Positions 43,201 through 53,217 of a stretch of 64,000 bases of DNA are shown piece by piece; within the stretch, counting starts at the first letter, position 1; the number at the start of each line of letters is the position of its first letter. Source of the DNA: Ascochyta rabiei (taxonomy: Eukaryota; Ascomycota; Dothideomycetes; Pleosporales; Didymellaceae); the NCBI RefSeq assembly GCF_004011695.2, contig NC_082426.1, forward strand, positions 248,001-312,000, in the 5' to 3' direction. The position numbers and the translations under genes are program-made. The notes below the pieces were generated by a model. It saw nothing but the letters and a program-made list of their open reading frames with translations. It did no database searches and had not been told where the DNA came from.

Positions 43201-43761
43201 GGCGAGCTCGTGTGTATCAGCTCCACAGGTTGGGGTAGGCTACAGCGGAAGAGTTCCGAAGTCGCTTTTTGCGGGCGCAACTATTCCATTTGGATATGAG
43301 AGTCAGAAACGTAGAGACCGTGGACAGGGCGACAGAAGTTTTGAAGATGGACGAAGCGGCCGGATTGGTTGCGATTGTCGCAACCGTCTTTGCGGGACAG
43401 CAAGTGGAGATGTCACCGAAGTTTTTGGAAGTCGCGACCGGGGCCGTGCTCTGCCGGCCCTTCTGCAAGGTCACGTGGGCACGCGACTTCTTGCACTTGT
43501 GTAAATGCTTTCACACGCACTTCGAGCTCGCACGGCACGTTCGATACGATTCCTTGGTTGCCCTCACTTCCACTTCCACCCCTACATGTGTCAGCGATGC
43601 CTTGTTCATCGGGCGCCGGCTGAGCGGTTGTGGCTTCGGTTAGTCTGTGGAGTTCTTCTCACCATCGTCATCAATCGAGCTGCGAGTACCAGGGTTCTTC
43701 ACCCAACACATGGTACCTCCCAGACGAAGATCTCTCAACTTTCTTCTTTTCAGTCGCAATC
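43201..43761. other. Divergent intergenic region
   Basis: About 560 bp between the RING/RS gene and the hydrolase. A CAG acceptor-like site just before the ATG at 43762 may mark a leader intron of the hydrolase gene. No other feature recognised. Confidence 0.35.
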
Positions 43762-45033
43762 ATGATTCTGAATCAGATATCGTATCTTGATTGCATTGCC
43801 TTTCTTGTCTTTCTTGCACCACAATTGTTGGTTCAGATTGGCTTGCTACCGTTGCTTAGATGGCTGATTCCGGCGCTTCCATTTATAGGTGCGTTCCCAC
43901 ACAGCACGACGCCTGTGTACTGATATTGACAGCCTATGAAGTTGCAGTCATACCATACCAGTTCATACACGAAAGATATATACTCCCGATTGAACAAAGA
44001 AGCCCGTTTGTGAAGAAGGCGACACCTTTCCAAGATTTCGTCATCAGGTGTGTGCGCTATGCGTTTGCCAACATGCCAGCCTTTATAGGGCGTGTCTTCT
44101 TTTCCAAGGGTGTCTCACTGCCTTTCCTGCGATTCCGAATGTTGCGGCACGGCATTGTCACAAGTCCGATTAGATGGACTGAAGTCGAAAGGGTGAGGCT
44201 CCAAGTATTCAATACCATGTCTCCCCAGCTGATGATTTCAGCCGGATTTTAGGGGCGTGCTCATCAAGCACAACCAACAAGAACAACCAGATGTCATCGT
44301 GTATTACGCCCATGGTGGCGGCTTTTCCATGGGTAGCTCCTACTTTTACATGGAGTTCCTACTTGCATGGGTGGCGCTTTTGAAAGCCGCCGGCTACAGA
44401 AATCCTGCCCTCTTTGCTCTGGAATACACCTTAGTTCCCGATGCGACGTACCCTGTTCAGCTCCACGAGACATTAGCGGGCTACCGATATGTGCTCTCGC
44501 TTGCACAGTCCTCTACTAGAGTGGTTGTTGGCGGTGATTCTGCAGGTGCAACTCTTATGTTGAGCTTCTTGCTTTACCTCACGGAACACACGGAATTCAA
44601 GCACCAGCGTCCCGGATTAGCAGTCATGATAAGCCCTTGGGTCACTATCGTCTCGAAGAACAATCGTAATACCGCGTCAGACTTTCTCAACGATAAAACC
44701 CTAGAGCTTTATGGACGACAATACGTTGGCAAAAAGTCATCCATCGACGACCCTGTGGTGTCTCCAGGGTATTGCAAAGACACCAAGAAGTGGATTGAAG
44801 CGTCACCAGAGAGAGGCTGGTACTTCCTGTATGGCAGCGAGGAGGTACTTGGTCCTGAGGCTAAAGAGCTGATCAGTCTGCTCAAGAGCACCGGTACGCA
44901 TGTGGACGAGTGGGAAGAAACAGGAGGAATTCACGCATGGCCCGTTGCTAGCCTGTACTTGGGAGAGACGAGAGATGAACGGCTTGGTGGATTGCAAGGT
45001 ATAGTCGGGGCTATCAAAGACAGGATACCGTAA
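43762..45033 (+). CDS. Alpha/beta hydrolase (arylacetamide deacetylase/HSL-like)
   Basis: Exons 43762-43888, 43933-44192 and 44242-45033 give a 392-aa protein. The N-terminus holds a membrane helix (IAFLVFLAPQLLVQIGLL), so the enzyme is likely an ER-type membrane-anchored esterase. The oxyanion-hole motif YYAHGGGFSMGSS and the nucleophile elbow VVGGDSAGAT define the alpha/beta hydrolase-3 fold of lipases and deacetylases; the catalytic His is in GGIHAWPV and an Asp/Glu acid is expected in the YFLYGSEEVLGPEA region. The second intron (49 bp, CTGATG branch site) restores the frame before FRGVLIKH. Substrate unknown; fungal relatives act on steryl esters or acetylated metabolites. Confidence 0.88.
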
Positions 45034-45062
45034 CACGAATCCTTGACGGACGGCACCGATAG

Positions 45063-45358
45063 TCACCTCTTGTAACAATGCGGTGGCAGATCGAAACCCA
45101 ATTCACGAGCGGCTTGCTGAAGTCGCGAAATCCTCCTCGCCTCCTCTAGTACCCACTGTTGGTCGACCGCATCTGGATTGGCATTATGCACTGATAAAGT
45201 CTCTGCGGATAGAGGCGTCGATATACCGGAGCATCTTGTGTCAGAGTCAGCACTATTGAACAAGCTCACAACGAAGACACGTACGAGGTCGGTGTTGCAC
45301 CACCGCATTGGGACAGTGAAGATGTTGGGGAAGAGGAATTGGACACTTGATTCGGCAT
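45063..45358 (-). CDS. Small spliced gene, 81-aa hypothetical protein
   Basis: Exons 45358-45285 and 45234-45063 are joined by a 50-bp intron with a GTACGT donor, CTGACTCTGAC branch region and ACAAG acceptor. The protein starts MPNQVSNSSSPTSSLSQCGG, is Ser-rich and probably unstructured, and ends with a predicted amphipathic helix (QQWVLEEARRISRLQQAARE) and a short LGFDLPPHCYKR tail. I recognise no family. The clean splice structure and the helix argue for a real gene. It is convergent with the hydrolase: stop codons are only 29 bp apart. A plus-strand open frame over the same bases has no ATG and looks like its shadow. Confidence 0.55.
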
Positions 45359-45923
45359 GGTGGAACCTTCGATCAGTACTTGATCTAAAGTTCAATTCAC
45401 AGGAGAGAAGTAGGATACCTGTAAAAGTCGCACAGGAAACAGCAGGAGACTTATACCCCTCACTGACAGTGTCCCAGCTCCTACTTTACCCTGTTACTCT
45501 TTCTGCAATTGTTGCCTTCCAATCATACCTTCAAATTTCCTCCATCGACGCACGGTGTTGTCATCTCAACATGGTCTAGTGTAAGCTGAAGGCGGTTAGC
45601 GGCCTGTTTTGAGTCACCGTCCAATCACATCTTCTCTGTAACCATCGCACGTCAGCTGAAGCCGGTTAGCCGGTTGCCTAATCTGCACCTGCTCGCCCTC
45701 AGGTTGACCCTTGCAGGCATGCGAGTGGGGCCTGGTCTGTCAGGTGCTGGTCGCTGACAGCGTTCACCGGCTCAGGATTCGGTGCGCACGCCGCAGGTAC
45801 GTTGTTGAGGTTTTGTTGAGCGTGGCGAGCGGGAAGTTGTGACGTTTGATGCTCACATGGACATAGTTTCGAGCCTGAAGATCGGGGGGATTCGTCAGTA
45901 CGCGTTGTATGTAGCGAGAAAGT
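45359..45923. other. Intergenic region with a short imperfect repeat
   Basis: About 565 bp upstream of the small gene and downstream of the CorA remnant. A 20-bp motif containing AGCTGAAG and GGTTAGC occurs at 45584-45603 and again at 45654-45673 with about four differences. No gene seen. Confidence 0.4.
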
Positions 45924-47677
45924 TCAATTGCGTTGAGTTGGCGGCTCGTCATCATCTGTGCTTTCATCGCCCGGTGCCTCAGGATTCAATCCAGCGTCCT
46001 GCCTCCGTCGTTTCTTTTCTTTCGCACGCCTTTTGCGGTGTTTCTCACGGTCCTGTCGAATCGCACGTAAAAGCTTTTTCATGTCAAGTCGAATAGGTCC
46101 CGGGCTGCTCGTGCCTGCCATGAGTGGCCCAAGGAGCGCTATGTTCAAAGGCAAGAGTAACACTGTAATGACCACCGAAAACCCTCTATCAATGCCGCGT
46201 AGCCATAGAACTACAATCGGACTAAGCAAGGCAGCAATTGCAGCTAGGATGATGACGAAGGGCGTGAGAACAACCACAGTCTCTCGCGTACGCTTGAAGA
46301 TGGCAACGTACAGAGTACTGCTGACCCTCGCAATGAATACATGGGTTTGAATGCGCTCTTTGTGGAGAAGTCGTGATTCCGCGCGGAGATTTGACATGAC
46401 CTTGGCTTTATACTCGATCAAATTGGCGCCTCGGAGGCTCAAGTGCACAGCGTATGCGGCTAGAACGAAGCATATCGCCAAACTAATAGACAGGTACACC
46501 ACCTTTCGGTTCATGCACCTGCGTGCTGAAAAGTCCAGCGACGAAGGATAGTGGAATGGAGACGAATGCAAGCGCAGTGAGCTTGGATACACTCTCAGCC
46601 TCGACAATGCCTTGCCGGCTATCTGTAATCTGCATTTCAGCGAGTAGTGACTGGACAAATCTGTCGATCAGGTCCAAGCATCTGCGTAGTGTCAATCCAG
46701 TCTCTTTAGCAAGCTTTTGAGAGTCCAATCCAACGCGGCCAATGGGTAAATGAACTTCTTGGACGAACTGCAAATCCTTGAAGATTTTTGTCCAACTCTC
46801 CAACATTGAAAACAAGTCGGCGTAGCAGACCTCTCCAAGATTTGAGTCGTGTTCAGAGCAGGCCGTCATCCAAGGCATCTTCGCGGATGCGTTGCAGAGA
46901 GATGCGGATGATCTCAACCATTGTGTTCGTGTCGTCGTGGACGGAACGGGAACGTTTTGGTGTTCTTTGCCGTACTCAGTTTCAGGGCTTTTGTGGTAGG
47001 AACCTGGCCCCAGAAAAAGATTTAGCTGCTGACGCCAGATGTTTGAGATTGCTGCCAGTCGTGCCTGATGCCGTTGAAAGCCTTCAATCAGACAGCGAAC
47101 TTGCGGTTATTGATCTGCAAGGAGGTCTGCTTTGAAAGCTGCGGTCATGGGAATCAGTGGCAGCACCAGACGACACCATTTTGATGACGAGTAACCCGAC
47201 CTTGGGCCGAAGAACGCGTATGCCAATCCTTTGTATTGCTGCCCCTCTCCGTTGCATGAAGCCGTGGCAGCAACGATTTGAGAATTCGGAAATTGTGAAG
47301 CTAACTGCGTGACCTTGGCCCTGTAGCGGTGAGGTTCCACATCACTGGGTTGCTGCCGCCGAGGCGTTGGATGTAATGGACGTATATCCTTTCTTCGAGT
47401 TCTGCCTAGCACAGGCGTGCTCGAACTAAGATAGGGTCTGAGATGGTGTTTGGGCATCTCGATTGGCTCGTCAAGAAGATGAATCCAGTGTGGGGTTGAA
47501 AAGATCGACCCATAGGCGGCGGGGCCGTTGCCAATACAAATCTTCCGAAAAATTTGATGATGCGTAAGAAGGAGAAAGTGGCTTTTGGCTTGTATCAACG
47601 ACTGGTACTACGAGATTTCTTTCGTCAAGCGGACGGGTGGGTGATGGGAGGACGATCGTTACGGATTGGTCTGACAA
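45924..47677 (-). pseudogene. CorA-like Mg2+ transporter, multiply frameshifted
   Basis: An N-terminal piece (RRLWVDLFNPT) lies near 47480. Around 46870-46920 one frame gives MVEIIRISLQRIREDAL, but the next conserved block, FSMLESWTKIFKDLQFVQEVH, LRRCLDLIDRFVQSLLAEMQ and LTALAFVSIPLSFVAGLFS, lies in another frame with no GT-AG intron between. The last part, YLSISLAICFVLAAYAVHL and a basic tail, is in a third relation, needing another shift near 46500 inside a GT-rich stretch. An in-frame TAA near 47114 and the lack of an initiating ATG add to this. The C-terminal two-helix CorA domain is recognisable, but no complete protein can be made. The family moves Mg2+ across membranes. Confidence 0.6.
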
Positions 47678-47842
47678 GTGATGGTACTCTTGCGCCTCAG
47701 TTGAGAAGCCCTGTCATGCATCATCAGACTTAGAGACGCTCTGGGCCTGTTGATCGGTGAACAAAGCCTTTGCGAAACTAGACATGATATGATGATCTCG
47801 CCAAAGCAGAACTGCCTTCAATCATCTGACATTCTAGGGACC

Positions 47843-47856
47843 AAAAGAAACAAAAA
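47843..47856 (-). terminator. RNA polymerase III terminator of the 5S rRNA gene
   Basis: On the minus strand six T directly follow the 3' end of the 5S gene, then GTTTCTTTT. A run of four or more T is the standard stop signal of RNA polymerase III. Confidence 0.8.
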
Positions 47857-47975
47857 ACATACAACAGCGGGTATTCGCTAGTGGTCACCCACCTAACTAC
47901 TAATCCGCCGGTACGTTGCTTAAATAGGGCTGAGCGAACGGGAAGCCTTGTTTTCAACGTCCTATGGTCGTATGT
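47857..47975 (-). rRNA. 5S ribosomal RNA
   Basis: The minus strand reads ACATACGACCATAGG at its 5' end and GCTGTTGTATGT at its 3' end, 119 nt in all, the normal length. The ends pair as helix I. Conserved blocks CTTCCCGTTCGCTCAG, TTAGTAGTT and GGTGGGTGACCAC, including the internal promoter of RNA polymerase III, are intact. The helix II strands differ from the common fungal sequence (ACGTTG against CAACGT) but still pair perfectly, so the variant is probably functional. Single dispersed 5S genes are normal in filamentous ascomycetes. The gene lies between two protein pseudogenes. Confidence 0.93.
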
Positions 47976-47998
47976 GGAAGGAGAGCTGAAGTTTACGC

Positions 47999-48004
47999 AA
48001 TATA
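47999..48004 (-). promoter_or_regulatory. TATA-like element of the 5S rRNA gene
   Basis: TATATT on the minus strand, 24-29 bp before the 5' end of the 5S gene. A TATA-like box near -28 is required for Neurospora 5S genes, so the position supports an active gene. Confidence 0.6.
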
Positions 48005-48837
48005 GCTTGATTTAACTTGGCGTCACTAGCTGGTAAAATCACCAGCCTCCGTACCTCACACTCAGTGCTGACTGATCACACTATCAGACTGCGCAATTAT
48101 TCCGCAACGTTGACACGTCGACACGAGGAGTTGCATACATGTACAGCTAGACGCTTCTAGAGAAAGCACCTTGAAGAAAAGCGATGTTCAGCCTCAACCA
48201 CCTCCACTTATCTTCGAACCTGAGAGACCTCGCTTTCGACAACGAATAGTGGTTGAGCTTGCTGGATTCCGGGACTTTACAAGCGACTCTTGTGCAAGAA
48301 TTTCTATTCTATCACGTCAAAATGACCAACTCATGATTCGCCGTCAACACGCAGCGTACGTCAATTCCGTTGGACAAGTGATCTTTTTACTAAAACCCCA
48401 GCCTAGGCGTGGTTCCCTCCATGGGAGACCATAACGTGCTATTGTTCCTTCAAGTTGTAGAAAGGATTTAGTTTGCAAGTAGTGTGTTTGCTTGCAATAC
48501 ATGGTTCGGTCCGTCTGACGGGTTGAGCAGCGGTCACGTTGGCAGGCTGTTCAAGCTACTCGGCCATGACAGAGATATAATTTCTGGGGCTGAGTCACAC
48601 CGTCACGAAGCCTTCCAACCCAGGCCCCGTCGCGAAAAAGCTTTCTGATACCCTCGATAGGTTCTAGGGATCAACACGCTTGGATGTTCGCACAGGCTAC
48701 TTCGGCTTGTGTATATGTCAGCGAGGAGGCGTCTGGCTGTGCAGTCTAGACTCCAACGGACTGGCTTAGCAAATTGGATCAAGCGGTGATCCATTGGATC
48801 TCATTGGTAGCGCCTCGAAATTCAGAGATGATGTGAT
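48005..48837. other. Intergenic region, no gene recognised
   Basis: About 830 bp between the 5S gene and the Fig1-like remnant. Short open frames exist on both strands but none carries a recognisable motif. No tRNA found. Confidence 0.4.
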
Positions 48838-49227
48838 GTGAGGTTCTCTGGAGCTTTATCTATGGCTGTTGGCATATCGCTTCTCGGCTTCTCTGTATTA
48901 TTGACGTTTTCTGGCTGGAGAGAGTCGACTGGTAAGTGGACAGGCTCCGTGATGGGACATGTGGACCCTTATCCTTCTAGGTTCGTCTCTCAGGTTGCGA
49001 TGGCGCTTGCGTCGGCTTCTTCTGTCTTACTGTTGATCGCAACGTTGTGGCAGCATGCGGGTTCGGTGGGTGCGGCTGCAATGGCGGAGATTGCGAATAA
49101 TTGAAACGTGAAGATGAACACTGGCATAAGCGCGATGGTCTTGGTTTGGGGAGGATTCGTGGCGACAAGTCTGTCGGCTGCAGGGCTCACATCCAAGCTC
49201 GCGACCCTTCATATTGTTGACCGATGA
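48838..49227 (+). pseudogene. Remnant of a Fig1/claudin-like multi-pass membrane protein
   Basis: The frame reads SMAVGISLLGFSVLLTFSGW, GKWTGSVMGHVDPYPSR, VSQVAMALASASSVLLLIAT and LWQHAGSVGAAAMAEIA, a pattern of two helices separated by a Trp-containing loop as in fungal Fig1-type or related claudin-like proteins. It stops at a TGA (49102-49104) in the middle of what continues as NVKMNTGISAMVLVWGGFVA, another helix. There is no ATG or N-terminal part upstream. The family assignment is tentative; the break is clear. Confidence 0.45.
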
Positions 49228-49372
49228 GCGACTAGCTAGATCGAAGTCAGGACGGTAGAAACTGGTTGATGCGCAAGCTCAGAAGCATTACAGCCTATAT
49301 CGTAACACATCAGAAGAGTTGTGAGAATTTTGGTATTACGGCTTGTATGTGCGTAACTGAGTTGAAGTCAAC

Positions 49373-50526
49373 TCAGCGCCTGTGGTTCACAAACTCCCGC
49401 TGCTCGCCGCCCAACCTCGACGCAACAACACAGGCCTCCCTGATTGCTGTGGCAACCGCACCCCGGACACCGTCGTTCTCCAGCGACATGAGTCCACCGA
49501 TTGTGCAACCGCCTGGTGTCGAGACCTTGTCCTTCAGTACCGCAGGGTGCTCACCGTTCAGTACCAGACCTGTGGTGCCTCGCATGGTCTGCGCAGCCAT
49601 CAGTTGTGCTTCTGCGCGGGGCAGCCCCATGGCCACCGCACCGTCCGCAGCAGCCTCGAGGATTAGCGCGAAGAAGGCGGGCCCTGAACCGCAGAGCGCA
49701 GTTGCGATGTCCATGTTTGCAGGCGGGAGAGTTGTAACGCGGCCAATGGAGCTGAAGACGAACTCGACGAGCTTGTACTGCGCGTCTGAGAGCGGGGGAT
49801 CGCTTGTCTCGATGACGCTCATGGACTCGCCGACGAAAGATGCGGTGTTGGGCATGACGCGCACCACTCTGCATGCGTCCTCTACTTTCTCTGCGCCTTC
49901 TGGGTAGAGGAATTCCTGGATCTGCTTTTGTGTGACACCGGCTAGGATGCTGACGATGACCTTGCCCTTCAGCGCATCGCGCATGCCCTCCTCTCCCAGG
50001 ATTTCCTTGTAGCTGTATGGCTTGCAGGACAGGAGAATGATGTCTGCTTGCTGGACACCCTTGAGGTTCTCGTTGGCGAGCGTTTGCAGGTCAAAGTTGT
50101 AGTGGCCAAGGGCCTCCATGACCTTCCCCCCTGCGGGCTTCCATGTGTCGCATGCAATGAATCTGGAGACGTTCGGCGTGTCTTTGGGGGCGGAAGAGGG
50201 GTCGAGGGCTGCGGCGGTCTTGGCTTTGGCGAGAGAAGACATGACACCGCCCATGATGGCAATGCCCATAGTGCCTGAGTTCGTTAGCTTGTGGCTCAGT
50301 ACAGCAAAGGTAGCAGGTTCGTGTTGTGCCATCTAACATGTTTTTGAGCTGTTTTTGACCGTTGAATTGTCATAGCCTGGTAGAACGGCCAGGAAGCAAC
50401 TCTAGCAACAGATCCTTCGAAGATACGCTCATTGCGGGGTGTGCAAGACAGCAAACCGAGAGAGATGTACATACCCGAACCGAGGACGGTCAATGTGAGG
50501 GGCTTGGATTCCTGGGAAGACGCCAT
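49373..50526 (-). CDS. PRO3: Pyrroline-5-carboxylate reductase
   Basis: Exons 50526-50475 and 50274-49373 (intron 200 bp, longer than most here) give a 317-aa enzyme. The NAD(P)-binding start is TLTVLGSGTMGIAIMGG, formed across the intron; ILLSCKPYSYKEI, RVMPNTASFVGESM and the C-terminal dimerisation domain with CGSGPAFFALILEAAADG and STPGGCTIGG are diagnostic of ProC/P5CR. It reduces pyrroline-5-carboxylate to proline, the last step of proline synthesis, in the cytosol. The gene symbol follows yeast. Confidence 0.95.
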
Positions 50527-51126
50527 TGTGTATTTTCCTGCAGAAACTGTGGTGTCGGTGGTGTTGAGTGAGCAATCGTGGAGGGACTGTCTGAAATGCC
50601 AGAAGAAATCCAGGCTAGAGCGACGTCGGCGCGTGGGGTAGCTCCGATTACTATGAGGCTTAAGTAGTGTAGGTTAGCAACGGCTACGCAAGAACGCCTA
50701 CTGGTCATCTAGTCCAATGAAAAAAAAGACCTAGCTACAAACAGGTCATGCTGTTGTCCCTGCTGCCTCCCTGTGCAGAGCTGTACGAGATTCATTACGC
50801 AGTCTTGGTCATCAGCTAGGTACTGCGCGGCCCACTCACAAAGCTTATGCCTGCTACCATGCGAGGGGAGCTGAAATCCAGCCTTGCACCGAATGGGCCT
50901 AGCGTGGTGCTACGTGCGGTGCAGCAGCGAACAACAGCTCCTCCATAGTAGAAACCGCGCCGAGGATATGCGCGCCAGCCTTGCGCTCCACCACAGCACA
51001 GCACAGCACAGCACAGCACAGCTTCCCGCGACCGACATCGCAACATCCGACAGCATCCGCATTCCTGGTGTCCAGCTCTTTTAGGTTCTGCGTCTCACCG
51101 CGGCACGTCTATAGGCATTGCGCGCC
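50527..51126. other. Divergent intergenic region with a pentanucleotide microsatellite
   Basis: About 600 bp between the divergent PRO3 and CTK3 starts, so both promoters lie here. A CACAG repeat (50992-51021) sits about 105 bp before the CTK3 start. No gene or RNA recognised. Confidence 0.4.
50992..51021 (+). repeat. CACAG microsatellite, six units
   Basis: Six perfect CACAG units in tandem in the presumed CTK3 leader or promoter. Such tracts vary in length between strains. Confidence 0.85.
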
Positions 51127-51879
51127 ATGGCGGACCCTTTCGAAGTGCGCCAGCGCTTCTCAACGCTCCTGTCGCACCTCAGCGCGTCGCACACGGCGAT
51201 CCAAAAAGCCGCCGTCTATGCCTTGAAGAACCGGGATATGGACGAGGACTTGCACTCGTGCATCCTCGAGCAACTAGAGCGCACCAACATGAACACGCGC
51301 GCCAACATCATGTTCTTCATCGAGGCGCTGTGCGAAATGGCTGTCAAGGACGGGAGCCCAGCGACAGGGGAAGGGAGCGCAATGGGATTCGTGAGGATGC
51401 TGCAGAGGGACGTGTTGAGGGTTGTGGAGTGTGTAGTGGGTGAGGAGGGCGCGAATATTAGGGTTGTTCGAAAGGTCAGTCCAGCATCCGCATTCTCCTA
51501 GATGATTCACAACAGTCACACTAAGCGATGGATAAAGGTCCTCCATACCCTCCAGAAACTCGCCATCCTCCTCCCCGAGACGGTCTCCGAACTTGAAACC
51601 GTCCTCAAAAGCCGCGAGCCAGACGATCCCTTCACTACTTCGCCCGCCAACAATGCTGCCTCCAAGACCGCACGCCTGGACAAGCGCCAGATCGAGCACC
51701 GCATAGAAGAAGACCGCGAGCGTCATAAGAGGTTACGAGAGAGTATTTGGGCGGTGCCGGGCCAGGACGAGCAGGAGATGGATAAGCTGTGGGAAGAGGC
51801 GAGTGATATTGGCGAGGATGATTATGTGGTGGGAAGAGAGGATAGAGAGGAGAGGGAGCAGGCTATTGCTTTTGGATGA
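51127..51879 (+). CDS. CTK3: CTD kinase subunit gamma
   Basis: Exons 51127-51474 and 51526-51879 (intron 51 bp) give a 233-aa protein. The N-terminal half (MADPFEVRQRFSTLLSHLSA, ALKNRDMDEDLHSCILEQLE, TRANIMFFIEALCEMA) is the VHS/CID-like helical domain of CTK3; the second half, after a conserved RWIKVLHTLQKLAILLPE, ends with a charged HRIEEDRERHKRLRESIW helix and an acidic tail. CTK3 is the small subunit of the kinase (with CTK1 and cyclin CTK2) that phosphorylates Ser2 of the RNA polymerase II C-terminal domain. The ATG at 51127 is the first in frame. Confidence 0.9.
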
Positions 51880-52213
51880 GTCTTGTTGTGTTGGATAAAC
51901 AGGGAACACGGTGCATGGACAAGCATTGCTATGGCGTTTTGGTGCATGGGAAAGATACCAGAGACATGTCTCTATTGTTAGACAGGGCGCGTTATCATTG
52001 GCTGCATGGACGGGCTTGGAGAGCAAGCTATGTGCTCCATTTTGATCGGTTGGGTGGCCGCGGTCGGTTGGTTTATACGCGGTCTATTGTACTGCGCGTA
52101 TACTGAATACATCCAAGAAGGTTGACCAATGCCATATGCCATACATATCTGTACACGCCATAACACGCTATGATACAGTATCTGTCTCCATTCTCTCCTC
52201 CCACACGCTTGAT
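51880..52213. other. Convergent intergenic region
   Basis: About 330 bp between the stop codons of CTK3 and the L7/L12 gene; it holds both 3' untranslated regions. Nothing else seen. Confidence 0.35.
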
Positions 52214-53024
52214 TTACTCCATGATAGCTGTCGCACCGAGCGCCTTCAGCGTCTCGACAATCTTCTCAGCCTCCTCCTTAGGGACACCCTCCTTCATCAT
52301 CTTCGGCGCGCTCTCAACAAACTTCTTGCTGTCCACAAGCGACAGCCCCAGCATGCTCTTGATCTCCTTGATCACCTTGGGCTTCGACCCAGCATCAAAC
52401 TTCTCCAGCTTCAGGTTGAAGAGAGTCTTCTCGGCGGCGGCGGGCGCGGCTTCCTCCTCCTCGACGGGGGCTGCGGCAGCGGGACCGGCGGCGCCTGCTG
52501 CGGCGAAGCCACCCATGGGCATGTCGGGGATGTTGAGGCGGGTCTATGGTGTGTCAGTCAATGATCAGATCGGCGGTTACGTTGGCTGGCGCTGCAGTGT
52601 CGCGCGCTGTGGTGGCCAATCCAAAGCCAGCTCCTCGGCTCTGTCACAAGAACAATCAATGCCGACGGCAGCGCGTGGTGTCCCAAGATTCAATTGCCGT
52701 CATGCACTGGATGTCTTGCTTCCAGGGGCCTCAAGGTGCAGCGCTGCATAGCTAGGACATCGGTGGGCTGCCACTATTCCAGCTCTTAGGAGGGCATCGT
52801 CGTACCTTCAATGTCGAGACCAAGTCAGCTGTCTCCAGAAGCGTCAATTGGCTGATCTGGTCCACGATTGTCGCAATCTTGGGGTTCGCAGGCGCCGCCG
52901 CGGCATCAGACTGCCATCTCCGCTGTATCCTCTGCTGTGCTCCTCCAACGGCCGGGCGAACTCCCATCACGGGACGGGCGGTGCAGACGCAGCGCCTCAG
53001 GGCGCGAGATGCGGGGGCGGACAT
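52214..53024 (-). CDS. MRPL12: Mitochondrial ribosomal protein bL12m (L7/L12)
   Basis: Exons 53024-52806 and 52543-52214 (intron 262 bp) give a 182-aa protein. The first 40 residues are Arg/Ala/Ser-rich and lack acidic residues (SRALRRCVCTARPVMGVR), a mitochondrial presequence. Then IATIVDQISQLTLLETADLV is the dimerisation helix, an Ala/Pro/Glu-rich hinge follows, and the C-terminal domain has KLEKFDAGSKPKVIKEIK and SKKFVESAPKMMKEGVPKEE ending KALGATAIME, as in bacterial L7/L12. It forms the stalk of the large mitoribosomal subunit that recruits translation factors. It is divergent from midasin, with 193 bp between the two starts. The intron is unusually long for this window. Confidence 0.95.
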
Positions 53025-53217
53025 TGTGTGCTGTGTATGACGGGCGGTCGATGGGATGGATGGCAGATGTCGTGTCGTACTTTCCTTAGATTTTGCGGGC
53101 GGCAATCGCCATTTGACCATTTGCGGTATAGCGCCTTCCTGGCTCGAGCTTGCAAAAAATGTCGAGACTTGTAAGAAGGCAGAACTTCAACGCCACAACA
53201 AAACTTACGACTGTTTT

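Noticed and set aside
45178..45579. A 133-codon plus-strand frame
   Set aside because: It begins with TTG, has no ATG, and overlaps a minus-strand gene with a clean intron. It is most likely a shadow.
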